Of a DNA stretch of 64,000 nt, positions 20,101 through 29,596 are shown piece by piece. How positions within the stretch are numbered: position 1 is the stretch's first letter; each line of letters begins with the position of its first letter. The stretch covers positions 420,385 to 484,384 of the forward strand of contig CM039462.1 of assembly GCA_022414725.1 (NCBI GenBank), read 5' to 3'. The notes beneath the pieces are model-generated. The model made no database searches, was not told the origin of the DNA, and worked only from the letters and a program-made list of their open reading frames with translations. Source of the stretch: Microglena sp. YARC (taxonomy: Eukaryota > Chlorophyta > Chlorophyceae > Chlamydomonadales > Chlamydomonadaceae). The position numbers and the translations under genes are program-made.

Positions 20101-20920
20101 GATCGACGACTTCAAGGAGACGCTCGAGAACTTCGTCGGGGATAACGCCAAGGGTGTCAAAGGGTTCTCGAACGAGAGCACGGAGGACAATGTAAGCTTC
20201 ACCATCACGTTCTCGAACTCCGCCACGGCATCCTCTTGGCTCCAGGTGAATACTACTCAAGACTCCGAAGCACACGATGACGACATAGGATACGGAGACA
20301 CCGTGAATGGTCTCACGCGTCTGGAGATAGAGCTAAAGATGTACGTCTCCAAACCTCTGTGCATGACCAACATGCACCTCTTCGATGCCAGCGGCCGCAT
20401 CCGCAAGTACTCCAGTCCAGAGGAGATCCTAGACGAGTTCCTCGAGCAGCGCATGAAGGTCTACGTGCAGCGCAAGGCATGGCTTGAGCGCGAGCTGGCG
20501 GAGACCCTGCGCGTGTTGGAGCAGAAGGTGCGCTTCGTGGAGCTAGTGGTCACAGGCGAACTGGACGTGTTCGAGGAGGTGGTCGACGACGACAACGATG
20601 ACGAGGTGGAAGATGACGATGACGATGACGATGACTCATCAGGTCTTGACTCGTCGTCAATGCAACAAGGTACTGTATCACCAGATGCTAAAGAGAGGAA
20701 GCGTGTACACGCACTCGAGAGGCACGGACTGGAGTGTGTGAAAGGGTCGTTCAGGTACCTGCTGTCGATGCCCGTATCGTGCCTGACTCGGAAGCGTAAG
20801 GATGCGCTGGAGCGCGAACGCGACGCGAGGCGCACCGAGTTGGAGGCGGTGCGCGTCACGGATGAGAAGGACATGTACATACGGGACCTAGAGCGACTCG
20901 AGAAATTCCTGATCAAGTAA
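17180..20920 (+). CDS. TOP2: Type IIA DNA topoisomerase, giant-virus type
   Basis: Intact, 1246 residues. It passes one DNA duplex through a double-strand break in another, using ATP, to relax or untangle replicating genomes. Visible landmarks: ATPase region with LRPGMYVGS (about 18-26), FDEILVNALDQ, SDGVGLPVE and SGQNGIGAKACNIFS; TOPRIM domain with TEGDSAKAM (catalytic E500) and DQDVDGSHIKGL (metal-binding D577, D579, D581); YYKGLGTSTSEEAREYF; the cleavage domain with SVVDGLKVSQRK and ASPRYIHT (active-site Tyr846). An acidic insert (about residues 1135-1160, mostly Asp) interrupts the C-terminal region, and the long C-terminal tail of cellular enzymes is absent, as in viral forms. All key residues are kept and there is no frame break in 3.7 kb. 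Confidence 0.97.
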   Translation: MLHQPPTYRKLTQRDHVLLRPGMYVGSVEQTTDAKQRIVVHTTIKTTTPTCVDENKEDEDDDASSTISDSSKAVSTRNKASVAADAANVRIEMAHDSTVHIPALFKIFDEILVNALDQVHENDAVRRIDISVDRGTGVIGVRSDGVGLPVEMHLEHECYTPELIFRHMLTSANYNDDMERTISGQNGIGAKACNIFSEWFEVETLDATRRLKYTQRFEENMSRTLPPTISPVPARTRNPKQFVNVRFLPDYKRFGGLQSLPEDILKVMERRAYDIAALTPTRVTVTFNDHILPIRSFEQYANIHGNTESELVFENLKMFEGLEWGVGAKLSDTGFQQVSFVNGLNTVRGGKHVENILQNICKRVVEYVSNTSTKIGRSLKQSVVKPQFVRESLFLFVRATIPNPTFDSQAKELLTTPATRIGGTNKKSSSIGISERFIGRLCKLDGFLERVSALSGVATERDTRKTDGAKRSVVYGVKKLDDAEWAGTAKSEKCTLILTEGDSAKAMAVAGLAVVGRQLYGVYPLRGKVMNVCDAPSERISANEEISNIKKIMGLQSGRVYDSVKDLRYGRIMVMTDQDVDGSHIKGLVFNLFHQLWPSLLAIDGFMTSMLTPIVKVKQHSSKQKQNVVSFYNISDFERWQEEKKSDSSRKSWTAKYYKGLGTSTSEEAREYFRELRTVTYHIADERTCPDALSRLFDKRRANDRKAWLQFYDTNDTLDYQASQQMRVCYRDFIDKDLKHFSNYDVLRSVPSVVDGLKVSQRKALFGCFKRCGPSNDNYPEARVAQLAAYVVEHSLFHHGEASMQGTIIAMAQNFVGAGNNLNLLQPIGQFGSRLGGGSDHASPRYIHTCLEPVTRALFPREDDRVLEYLTDDGTSVEPRFYAPIIPLVLANGADGIGTGYSTHIPCFDPRDLGIAIRERICGTERITKLKPWYKGFRGEVGGIRVNGREVITGSVVKVGATKARITELPVGVWIDDFKETLENFVGDNAKGVKGFSNESTEDNVSFTITFSNSATASSWLQVNTTQDSEAHDDDIGYGDTVNGLTRLEIELKMYVSKPLCMTNMHLFDASGRIRKYSSPEEILDEFLEQRMKVYVQRKAWLERELAETLRVLEQKVRFVELVVTGELDVFEEVVDDDNDDEVEDDDDDDDDSSGLDSSSMQQGTVSPDAKERKRVHALERHGLECVKGSFRYLLSMPVSCLTRKRKDALERERDARRTELEAVRVTDEKDMYIRDLERLEKFLIK

Positions 20921-21001
20921 ACTGATGGGATGGTGTGAGCACAATGGTAGAAATTCTTGGTAGAAATACAAAAAATGTACCTGTAATTATTATCAGTAAA
21001 C

Positions 21002-22128
21002 ATGGCCGATGATCTTTTAGTGTACAAATTCTTCGCAATTATTTTGCTTTCCGTAATCGTCGCTATATCCATGAAGCCCCCGATAAGGGAGGGTCTCACA
21101 AACAACAATTCCAACCAACCATTCCAACCAACCATTCCAACCAACGATCCCAACAAACCATTCAACGCAATCAATAGAAATAGGTACGTGAAATCCTACA
21201 ACGTCGCAGACAACGGCATTTACGGGTTGGAAAACATTGCTTATAACAAGGTTGTACCAAATATCTCTGTAAAAGGGGAGATTAGGTTCCAGACGCCTAA
21301 GACTAACAATACGGATAATTACACCCTGCGTAAAGTAGTCCACGGCGTCGATAAGAGTTCTCTGCGCCTAACGATTAACGACAACTCGGATGAGGTCTTT
21401 GAGATTTGGGGCGACTCGTGCGCAAACGGGGGATGTGGAGGAGAAGGTGCCGTCGCTCACAAGTTCACTGCGGATGGCAATGCATGGCACAAGGGTGGTA
21501 TGACGGCAGACGTAACCAATGTAAATCGTATCAAGCTTGGGAATAAGTGGAGTTTAAGTGGTGTGGGTGACAAGCATGGGAACGACGACTGGTTGCGACT
21601 ATTCAATAAAGATGGGACTGGGTACTACGGGGGTCTGGCTGCCGGGCGATTGTGGTCTGGAGGGGCTACGACCCTCAACGGGCCCACGTACACTAAAGAC
21701 ATCACCGCCTCTGGAAATTTGAATGTAAATGGTGGCAATGCCAAGGTCTGCGTAGACGGGGCATGCATTACCAAGGGCGACATCAACACTTTCAAGGCCG
21801 CGAAGGAATCAATCTCAAAACTACAACATGACTTAACCGCGACGACCTCTCTTGCTCAGACACAACAGAAGGTGTCCGCAGAGAATGAAATAACCATCGC
21901 TAAACTACAGCAGGAACTGTCAGCGACGACCTCCCTTGCTCAGACACAACAAACCTTGTCCGCGATGAATGAAAGATCCATTGCTCAACTACAGCATGAC
22001 TTGTCAGCGACTAAAGCGCAGGCAAAGGCATTGGCACAAGCACAGGCACAGGCACAGTCACAGGCACAGGCACAGGCATTGGCACAGGCACAGGCACAGG
22101 CACAAGCACAGGCACAGGCACAGGCACT

Positions 22129-22164
<36 letters not shown>

Positions 22165-22270
22165 AGCACAAGCACGGGCACAGGCACAGGCACAGGAGCA
22201 GGCGCAGGCGCTGGCGCGTGCAAATGCAGCAAATGCAGAGGCGCAGGCGCGTGCAGCACAGTACTTTTGA
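21002..22270 (+). CDS. Membrane-anchored fibre-like protein with Ala-Gln repeat tail
   Basis: 422 residues. An N-terminal signal-anchor ([16 protein letters not shown], about 8-23) is followed by a Pro/Asn/Gln linker with [10 protein letters not shown] repeats, a globular beta-type region containing [19 protein letters not shown] and [11 protein letters not shown], and then a helical stretch with repeats of TTSLAQTQQ. The last 80 residues are almost pure AQ dipeptides encoded by CAGGCA hexamers. The middle region looks like the tail-fibre-like domain present in several giant-virus virion surface proteins. It is probably a virion membrane or surface fibre protein; this is inference from architecture. 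It heads a cluster of similar N-anchored proteins at 22546-24761 and 31831-34875. Confidence 0.68.
22026..22200 (+). repeat. CAGGCA hexanucleotide tract
   Basis: Tandem hexamers (CAGGCA with CAAGCA and TTGGCA variants) encode the Ala-Gln tail of the fibre-like protein. Open frames on both strands here (Cys-Ala and Val-Pro repeats) are artefacts. Confidence 0.9.
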
Positions 22271-22457
22271 AAAATGCAACAACACCTCTTGCGGTTGTGC
22301 ATTTAGTTGACAATAAAAACGATTTTAAAAAATCCTTGTTCGTAATAAAAACGTTTTTAAAAAATCCTTGTTCGTCTCAAAAAGTTTGCTTACAAATTCA
22401 CGTCGTTTTCGATTCACACCAAAACGTTTCCACCTCCACAGAGTAGAGCGAGCGACT

Positions 22458-22545
22458 GATGTTCGTAAACACAGAAGTTTTTAACACACCCAAGTCAGCG
22501 ACCATTCTTAACGCCAATTTTCTAACGGCGATGTCGTACATTTAT
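22458..22545 (+). repeat. Dispersed repeat fragment
   Basis: AACACACCCAAGTCAGCGAC and CAATTTTCTAACGGCGATGT match parts of the elements at 9316-9562 and 36690-36720, and the corresponding right-arm position near 50405-50470. It abuts the 3' end of the 475-residue gene. Confidence 0.6.
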
Positions 22546-23973
22546 TTATTTCCCCGGCTTATTTATTTCACAAACAGGTTTGGTTGACCGATTCAATGTA
22601 TCGTACATCGATCCCTCCAAATTGATTATCATATCCTCCAGACGTTTCAGACGATCATCTTGCGTAATGTTGTGATTTTCAACACGCTGTATGTAATTAT
22701 TCTGTCGTTCCTCCCGGTTCCGAATGTATTGGATACCGGACGCAATGGCGTTATCCTTAATGACAAATTGTCTCACCCTCTCATAATATTCAGCAGTGTG
22801 CTCTTTAATCATTTGAAACATCTGAGCGTACTTTTTATTCGTGTCGCTAGTAAAGTGTGCCAACTGTTTAGTTTTATCCGTCTGGGTTCCTGTGATCTTA
22901 CTACCCATAGTCTTATCCAACTGAAGGAGACCGTCAACAACTGACCCATCCATACACACCTTATCTGAGTTCCAACAAACGTCGCCGTATACGTTCGTCC
23001 GACCGCCTATGACGTTGGCTTTGTTCACCCCAAAAGAAGTCCATGTACCGTCATCGCGTTTCAAGTGAACACCCTTCTGAGATTTTCCCAAACCACCCAG
23101 AACAACCGATCCGCCGGCAACGCCATCGATGCCGCGCACGGTGAGTCCACTCGACCCATGCATGTTGAGATCCTTGGCGGCGCTTAAGTTACCACCGATA
23201 TTCATGTCGGGACCATGCACGATTAGGCTCTTCCCTAAAACCATCCGCTTCCCCAGAAGCTGATCTCGACCAACGTGACTACCTCCAGACACGACGTGGT
23301 CCTTGGCAGTGACCAGATTACCGCGTAACACGGCGTTTCCCATGACACCCCAGTCTCCTTGGGTCAACGAGCTCCTACCAATAACAGTCGACCCACTAAG
23401 AACAGCGTTGCCGTCCACCGACAACCCCCGGCCGACTCGCATACCCCCCATCGCGTCTAACTCCTGCATAGCACGCACATTCCCCCCAACTACGGCATTA
23501 CCTTTCACCACAGTCCGCCCGTCCACCGATAACTCGCCTGCCACTCGTGCACCGTTCGCAACATCTAGTCGTCCGATATCCGTGGTCCCGCTAACAACCA
23601 ATGAACCTCCCACTCTCGTCCTAGGCAAATTCGCCATACCGTTAACGATCAGTGCGCGCAAGACGGACGCGTTGGCGACCTCGCTGATGTTCCCACGGAT
23701 GCGCATGTCCCCCGTAATTTCGGCGTTCTCGCCGACGACCAGTTTGCCAGCGTAGTACCCGTCGGGCGATGTGCACATCTGTTGGTCGGGACCGCATACG
23801 CTTATTGCACCGAACGGAGTATCGACCTTTTTGTTCGGCGCAGAGATAGGTAGTATTTGTTGCGTCGGCGTTGCTGAGGAACCACCACCATCAAAGCGTT
23901 CCTCCCCCTTAATTCGAACGCATGCAATGGTTGCGCACACAATCAACACAATGATAAGCAGAACTATAAACAT
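22546..23973 (-). CDS. Membrane-anchored beta-helical repeat protein (virion surface candidate)
   Basis: 475 residues. An N-terminal membrane segment (MFIVLLIIVLIVCATIACV) is followed by a long series of short repeats with Val, Gly, Asn and Asp at regular spacing (for example VVGENAEITGDMRIRGN, LSVDGRTVVKGNAVVGGN, SSLTQGDWGVMGNAVLRGN), the pattern of a left- or right-handed beta-helix as in tail spikes and bactofilins. The C-terminal 110 residues are helical and charged. A cysteine motif CGPDQQMC precedes the repeats. It is paralogous to the gene split by the transposon (24019-32598): both have the anchor, a GY(Y/F).G.L(V)VG motif and the repeats. Likely a virion fibre or spike; role inferred. 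A frame-broken inverted copy lies at 56510-57529. Confidence 0.7.
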   Translation of the reverse strand: MFIVLLIIVLIVCATIACVRIKGEERFDGGGSSATPTQQILPISAPNKKVDTPFGAISVCGPDQQMCTSPDGYYAGKLVVGENAEITGDMRIRGNISEVANASVLRALIVNGMANLPRTRVGGSLVVSGTTDIGRLDVANGARVAGELSVDGRTVVKGNAVVGGNVRAMQELDAMGGMRVGRGLSVDGNAVLSGSTVIGRSSLTQGDWGVMGNAVLRGNLVTAKDHVVSGGSHVGRDQLLGKRMVLGKSLIVHGPDMNIGGNLSAAKDLNMHGSSGLTVRGIDGVAGGSVVLGGLGKSQKGVHLKRDDGTWTSFGVNKANVIGGRTNVYGDVCWNSDKVCMDGSVVDGLLQLDKTMGSKITGTQTDKTKQLAHFTSDTNKKYAQMFQMIKEHTAEYYERVRQFVIKDNAIASGIQYIRNREERQNNYIQRVENHNITQDDRLKRLEDMIINLEGSMYDTLNRSTKPVCEINKPGK

Positions 23974-24018
23974 ACAGTTGGACTGGCATCAACGTTTTTG
24001 AATTTAAATACATTAAAA

Positions 24019-24761
24019 TCAATCTTTAATTGGAGGACAACATGACGTGGTCACTGCAGTATTCATTGCGTTTAGAGTCTTGTTCTGCAATACATTGAAA
24101 GCAGCCTCAAGGCGCTCGAGACTAACATCTTGCATATTGTCCTCCTGATTGACGGCATCGAGGTGGGGGGTATCCAAGTCATAGAGCGTGTTAATTTTAT
24201 CAATGCGGAGTTTCGCGTCAGCATCATCGTTATCCAGTTTCCCGAAGGTTGATTTCTTAACAGCATCGTGATCACCAAACCTCTTATCGAGAGAACTTAA
24301 CACATTGACGGTTTGGTTCGACAAACTACCAAAACCGGAATCACTCTTCCTGACAAGGTCGTTGAGCCGGCCGTTGAGAAAGCTCTCCAATCTCAACAAA
24401 CGAGATACGTTGTTCACGTCAAGACAAGAGGTGCCTGTGCAAAGTTTGCCATTGATAACTAAGGGACCCGCGATGGCGTTCGCACCATTGTTTCCGAATA
24501 TCGTGTAACCCTGTCCACCTTTCACAAGCATCTGCGAACCCTTGCTCTTTATCTCATCCACCCCTGGTTCGGTGACGACCAGGGACCCGTGAGGGATTTT
24601 CAGAGTACCCTGCACTACGGCTTGGCTCCCTACCACCACGTTATTGGAGACAGACACATTACCGCCGACATTCGCGTTCTTCCTAACCCGAGCGCTCCTA
24701 CCCACATTCGCGTTCCCTGTTATTACGTGATTCCCCAACACTATCTGATCGCGTCGTGTGA
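24019..24761 (-). pseudogene. 3' part of a fibre-like gene split by the 7 kb transposon
   Basis: About 245 codons continuing the same beta-helical repeat pattern (NHVITGNANVGRSARVRKN, NVSVSNNVVVGSQAVVQG) and ending in a helical, charged tail with CCPPIKD at the C-terminus. The reading frame carries on upstream into the transposon end, and the missing N-terminal part is found at 31831-32598 on the other side of the insertion. In the right arm the two halves are adjacent (about 54842-56470), without the transposon. Confidence 0.8.
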
Positions 24762-24765
24762 CATT
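24762..24765. other. Target site duplication CATT, left copy
   Basis: CATT precedes the left terminal repeat and recurs directly after the right one at 31827-31830. Removing the element and one CATT gives the sequence seen in the right arm near 55636-55652. Confidence 0.88.
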
Positions 24766-24789
24766 AATGGGCGTTCCTGCTTCCCGGCC

Positions 24790-25497
24790 GATTTTGTGGA
24801 TGCTTCTAAATTTGTGGAATCTTATGATTCAAATCAAAAGACCGTTTAGGCAAATTTCTTGATTTGTGAGTTTTTGCTGGATTTCTTCGAATCTTCTTAT
24901 GTTTTTGAACATAAGATTGTTTTCTAGTTTTTCGACAAAGAGACAATTCCTTTGCTATCTTAGAATCATCTTATGTTTTTAAACATAAGATTGTTTTCTA
25001 GTTTTTGGAGAAAGAGACAATTCCTAGACAATTATTGAATCTTGTTACATAAACTCATAACTCATAACTCATAAATCGTAACTAATAACCTCGCAATCTC
25101 TGAACTCTTACATCAAAACCTCATAAGTCATTACCTTGTAACTCATCATTCGTAACTCGTAACCTCGCAATCTCAGAACTCTTAACTCATTACCTCATAA
25201 CTCATTACCTTGTAACTCATAACTCATAACCTCGCAATCTCCAAACCGTAAATCATAACCTCAAAACTCATTACCTTATAACTCATATACTTCCAACCTC
25301 ACTGCCTCACAGCCCCATTCACGGTGGTGGTGGAGGACACACATTTGGGTAGGTCCACATTGGTGCTGCAGCACTCTACGAGACCTCCACGCACTACACC
25401 ACCACGACAAAACATTATCCTAGCACCTGAACACATCACCCTACTTCCTAACCTGACAACGTCTTAATCCCATTATTCACGTGCCCGCTTTACAACC
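24790..25497. repeat. Left subterminal region: AT-rich with degenerate tandem repeats
   Basis: 24880-25030 holds two copies of a block with TTATGTTTTTGAACATAAGA-type inverted words and GACAATTCCT. From 25040 to 25295 runs a degenerate array built of AACTCATAACCTCGCAATCT units and variants. No gene. Subterminal repeats of this type often bind the transposase. Confidence 0.7.
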
Positions 25498-26571
25498 TCA
25501 TTCCCCCTCAGCCATGCTCTTCATCTGCTTCATCATTTTTCCAATGGTGATCAAGAGGGCCGATGGTTTGTCGATGAATGCCTGTGCTGTGGCGATGTCG
25601 GTGCACCTCTCAACTATCCTGCCCCCAATGGTCTTGAATTCCTCATCTGTCATAGTTGGAAAGAGCTTTGATCCGCTGTGATCTTTACGTAAGCCTTTCA
25701 GCTCGTCCCACACTCGGCCTAGCATGTCATCACTAGGCTTTGCAGGCATGAGGCTACTCAGCTCTTCCATGTCATCTTCAACGAGCTTGTGCACCAGATT
25801 CTTAGCTCTGGCGTCATCACCAGCCTCTTGCATGGCGGCGTGATGTTTGAGCAAGACTTTCTCCGTGGCATGAAACTTCTTCAAACGCCATGTAGCGACC
25901 CCAAGCCTCTGTGGGACTGACTCCAAACCGACGACGCTCCTACCCTCTAGCAATGCCGCCAGCATGCCTGAGCCATCTACAGTGTGCAAGCACATCACCC
26001 AGTTCCCTTTGTTGCTGTACTCTCGCACGAGGTATCGGTATTCGTCGACACATCTCCTGCTGTACCCAACCTGCCGGGGACCGATGGAGCAGCCGCTAAT
26101 ATCGGGGCGCCCAAACACGCTCTTGTCAGCATCACTTGGTGGGAGATAGACCTTCAGGCCGTTACTTGGCGTCATACCACGCAAAGCTGTCACGGACGTG
26201 CCACGAGTAGTGGAGAAAAGTCCCGACTATGGCCACTGTGTTGGAAGCTGGTTTGAAGTCAGGCCCAATCCGCGTAATGGGACATGATGCACGTCCTTAG
26301 CGGTGGCATCAACGAAAGCCCTAGTGAAGGTACTCACTTGCTCCATGTTGCTGTACATCACCACCTTGAACACCCCAGCAAACTTCCTGTTTTGGACCAT
26401 CAAGGTTCGCAGAGTGTCTGAGGCATCAACGCCCGTCCAAGCCTTCTCACCAACGTCCCAAAGCGGTCCAGTGTCATCACCCAAGCTCGGGTCGATGATG
26501 ACCAAGTCGACCAATTTGGCAGGCACCTGCGTGATAGTAGGAAATATTATAAATTAATACGTTAGTGGTAG

Positions 26572-26607
26572 GTTCATTGCTCCCCTTTGCAAAGGGGAGC
26601 AATGAAC
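26572..26607. repeat. Perfect 36-bp palindrome in an intron
   Basis: GTTCATTGCTCCCCTTTG followed by its exact reverse complement, with no spacer. It lies in the 26527-26769 intron of the methyltransferase-like gene. Related GGGGGAGCATGAAC words occur in the intron of the transposase gene (30195-30211). Confidence 0.9.
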
Positions 26608-27049
26608 ACACATCCCAATTTCAAAAGGCCAACCTACCATACATACCGACCTTAAACCTTTGCGTAGGAAAACGTAGAACACACATGCACTGAATAAGTA
26701 CACCACCTTCCCTAGCAGGAAGTGGAGCAATGCTCATGCACCAAACAATTCAAGAATAGCCAAGCGCACCTTGATGAGGTCGTCACAGAGAAAAGTCTTT
26801 GGATGCACGTTGTATAGGTGCGCGCTGGCCTTAGCGGTCTCCTTCCGGAGGAGCTGGCCAGCAGGTACAAGCGGGTGGGCCAGGTCAAGGAACACTGTTG
26901 TCGCTGTGACGAGCAGATATTTCATCGCAAATGCACCGCCCTCTAGATGGTCGAAGAAGAGAGGACTAGGTTTTCCCTTCTTCCACACATCCTTGACGTC
27001 GCCGAAAGTGCGCCCGATCTCCCCCATATCAGCATTGTGTTGGCTTTGC

Positions 27050-28560
27050 TCGAAAGGGAGCCCGCCACCCCACACCCACCCCCCAGTGCATGCACAGCCC
27101 TCCCGTACGCGAAGGGGAGCCCGCCACCCCACCCCACCCCCCCAGTGCATGCGCAGTCCTCTCGTACGCGAAGGGGAGCCCGCCCCCCCACCCCCCCACC
27201 CCCCCCCTTCATCTCACCCTCATTGCTTCGAAATTCCTCTGGTACGCGTATGGGAGCCCCCCACCCCCAAACACCCACCCAATTCACCCCAGTGCATGCA
27301 CAGCCCTCCCGTACGCGAAGGGGAGCCCGCCACCCACACCCACCCCCCAGTGCATGCACAGCCCTCCCGTACGCGAAGGGGAGCCCGCCACCCCACACCC
27401 ACCCCCCAGTGCATGCGCAGTCCTCCCGTACGCGAAGGGGAGCCCGCCACCCCCCCCCCCCCCCCTTTCATCTCACCCTCATTGCTTCGAAATTCCTCCC
27501 GTACGCGTATGGGAGCCCCCCACCCCCAAACACCCACCCAATTCACCCCAGTGCATGCACAGCCCTCCCGTACGCAAAGGGGAGCCCGCCACCCCACACC
27601 CACCCCCCAGTGCATGCACAGCCCTCCCGTACGCGAAGGGGAGCCCGCCACCCCACACCCACCCCCCAGTGCATGCGCAGTCCTCCCGTACGCGAAGGGG
27701 AGCCCGCCCCCCCCCCCCCCCCCCCCCCCCTTCATCTCACCCTCATTGCTTCGAAATTCCTCCCGTACGCGTATGGGAGCCCCCCACCCCCAAACACCCA
27801 CCCAATTCACCCCAGTGCATGCACAGCCCTCCCGTTCGCGAAGGGGAGCCCGCCACCCCACACCCACCCCCCAGTGCATGCACAGCCCTCCCGTACGCGA
27901 AGGGGAGCCCGCCACCCCACACCCACCCCCCAGTGCATGCGCAGTCCTCCCGTATGCGAAGGGGAGCCCGCCACCCCCCCCCCCCCCCCCCCTTCATCTC
28001 ACCCTCATTGCTTCGAAATTCCTCCCGTACGCGTATGGGAGCCCCCCACCCCAAACACCCACCCAATTCACCCCAATGCATGCACAGCCCTCCCGTACGC
28101 GAAGGGGAGCCCGCCACCCCACACCCACCCCCCAGTGCATGCACAGCCCTCCCGTACGCGTATGGGAGCCCCCACCCCCAAACACCCACCCAATTCACCC
28201 CAATGCATGCACAGCCCTCCCGTACGCGAAGGGAGCCCGCCACCCCACACCCACCCCCCAGTGCATGCGCAGTCCTCCCGTACGCGAAGGGGAGCCCGCC
28301 ACCCCACACCCACCCCCCAGTGCATGCACAGCCCTCCCGTACGCGAAGGGGAGCCCGCCACCCCACACCCACCCCCCAGTGCATGCGCAGTCCTCCCGTA
28401 CGCGAAGGGGAGCCCGCCACCCCACACACACCCCCCCCTTCATCTCACCCTCATTGCTTCGAAATTCCTCCCGTACGCGTATGGGAGCCCCCCACCCCCA
28501 AACTCCCACCCAATTCACCCCAGTGCATGCACAGCCCTCTCGTACGCGTGGGGGAGCGTC
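27050..28560. repeat. GC-rich minisatellite, about 59-bp unit with a longer variant
   Basis: Alternating units contain GTGCATGCACAGCCCTCCCG, TACGCGAAGGGGAGCCCGCC and poly-C runs; a longer higher-order unit adds TTCATCTCACCCTCATTGCT and CACCCAATTCACCCCAGTGC. No stop codons occur in several frames, so frames of 500-600 codons run through on both strands; they are not genes. The array lies within the first intron of the methyltransferase-like gene. C-run lengths vary from copy to copy, which is prone to sequencing error. Confidence 0.92.
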
Positions 28561-29392
28561 CAATCCCCCATTCACCTCATATGTATACTTACATAATTTC
28601 CGACGGGTTGTCCAGATAGACTACCTTCCCTTCAGCTAAGGCAAAGTCGTCCATACAAAGGGTCTTCGCGCCATCATCCGAACGCACAGACGATTCACTG
28701 TCTTGATCCCAGAGGACAATACCAACACTGTGGGTCCCCAATTTCTCTCCGCGCTCCACATCCAGTGTGCAGTAGGTCACGTAAGGTGACCAGCTCCAGT
28801 TAAGCGCAGGATATTTCAATCCCACCAGCTCATAGAAAGCGGGTCTATTGCCTTCTGATGTATTCGGTGCTGTAGGAGGTTTTTAATCCGACCACTTTAT
28901 GACAAGAGTTGGTGTCACCGACACACTGGTCTTAGCCAGAGCCTTCGGGTTCATGGTACTGTCACCGACGCTGTCACAACCAGATACGAATAGAACTCTA
29001 GGTGCAATTCCACCCTTATGTTGCGGCGCGAGATTCCTAGAAGGTTGCTCTTCTCGCGCTGTGCGCACAGGCTGCCTCTGTGGCACTACGCGAATTCTAG
29101 TAAGCTCCTGCGCCTGTCGCCCTGGCCTGGGTTGAACCGCGCGATGCTGCTCCTGCTGCTGCGCTGTGCCCCCAGCTAGCTGTTGTTGCGATGCTACTCC
29201 CCTATTAGGTCCAGGGAGGGTGACGGTTCTACGGTGTGTTGCTCCCTGCTGGTGAATGTTGCGGGTTAGATGATTAAATTGCGTGTTTCTATTAAAAGGT
29301 GGGGCCTGAGATAAGAATGGGTGAATTGGCCTGCGATGAGAATTAATTTCATCGCTTTCCTTAGGCATGGTTCTAAATAATGGTGGATGCAT

Positions 29393-29596
29393 GTCAGCAG
29401 TTGATATGTACCGTTCCTGGATTGCGGCGGTACGGTCCCTGGGAGAGCATGGAGGTCACAAATGGTACTTGACTTGTAGTCAGACAATTAGCATGCATCG
29501 ACATTGCGTACCGTAACACATGACTGATTCAATATAAGTTGAAATCATTTGTATAAAATTATATTGTGACTTCTTTACTTCTATGCAAACACAGGA
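29393..29596. promoter_or_regulatory. Shared region between two divergent transposon genes
   Basis: About 200 bp separates the first methyltransferase exon (minus) from the first clear transposase exon (plus). It may hold a bidirectional promoter, or an upstream transposase exon: an ATG at 29407 opens a 35-codon frame, and the sequence before 29593 (CTATGCAAACACAG) looks like a splice acceptor. No defined promoter motif is visible. Confidence 0.35.

Larger units (their letters stand above)
25498..29392 (-). pseudogene. Split DNA methyltransferase-like gene inside the transposon
   Basis: Exons on the minus strand: 29392 to about 28594 (Gln/Pro/Arg-rich start, then FYELVGLKYPALNWSW and GTHSVGIVLWDQD), about 27050-26770, and 26526-25498. 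Splice signals include a donor GTAAGT after NPSEI near 28594, a likely donor AAG/GTGCGC at 26770/26769 and an acceptor TATCACGCAG at 26527. The last exon has LVDLVIIDPSLGDD, resembling the catalytic DPPY motif IV of amino-methyltransferases but with SL for PY, followed about 100 codons later by HTVDGSGMLAALLEGRSVVG, like the SAM-binding motif I (FxGxG); this order is the permuted beta class. In-frame stops occur at about 28883 (TAA) and 26227 (TAG), so this copy is probably inactive. Family level is an inference from two motifs. Confidence 0.55.

Noticed and set aside
21985..22313. Cys-Ala, Val-Pro and His-Arg repeat frames opposite or shifted to the Ala-Gln tail
   Set aside because: Shadows of the CAGGCA hexamers within the fibre-like gene.
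26771..28639. Plus-strand open frames of 509-622 codons and minus-strand frames over 100-230 codons
   Set aside because: They are translations of the 59-bp GC-rich minisatellite, open in several frames on both strands, with only Pro/His/Ser or Gly/Trp/Ala repeats.
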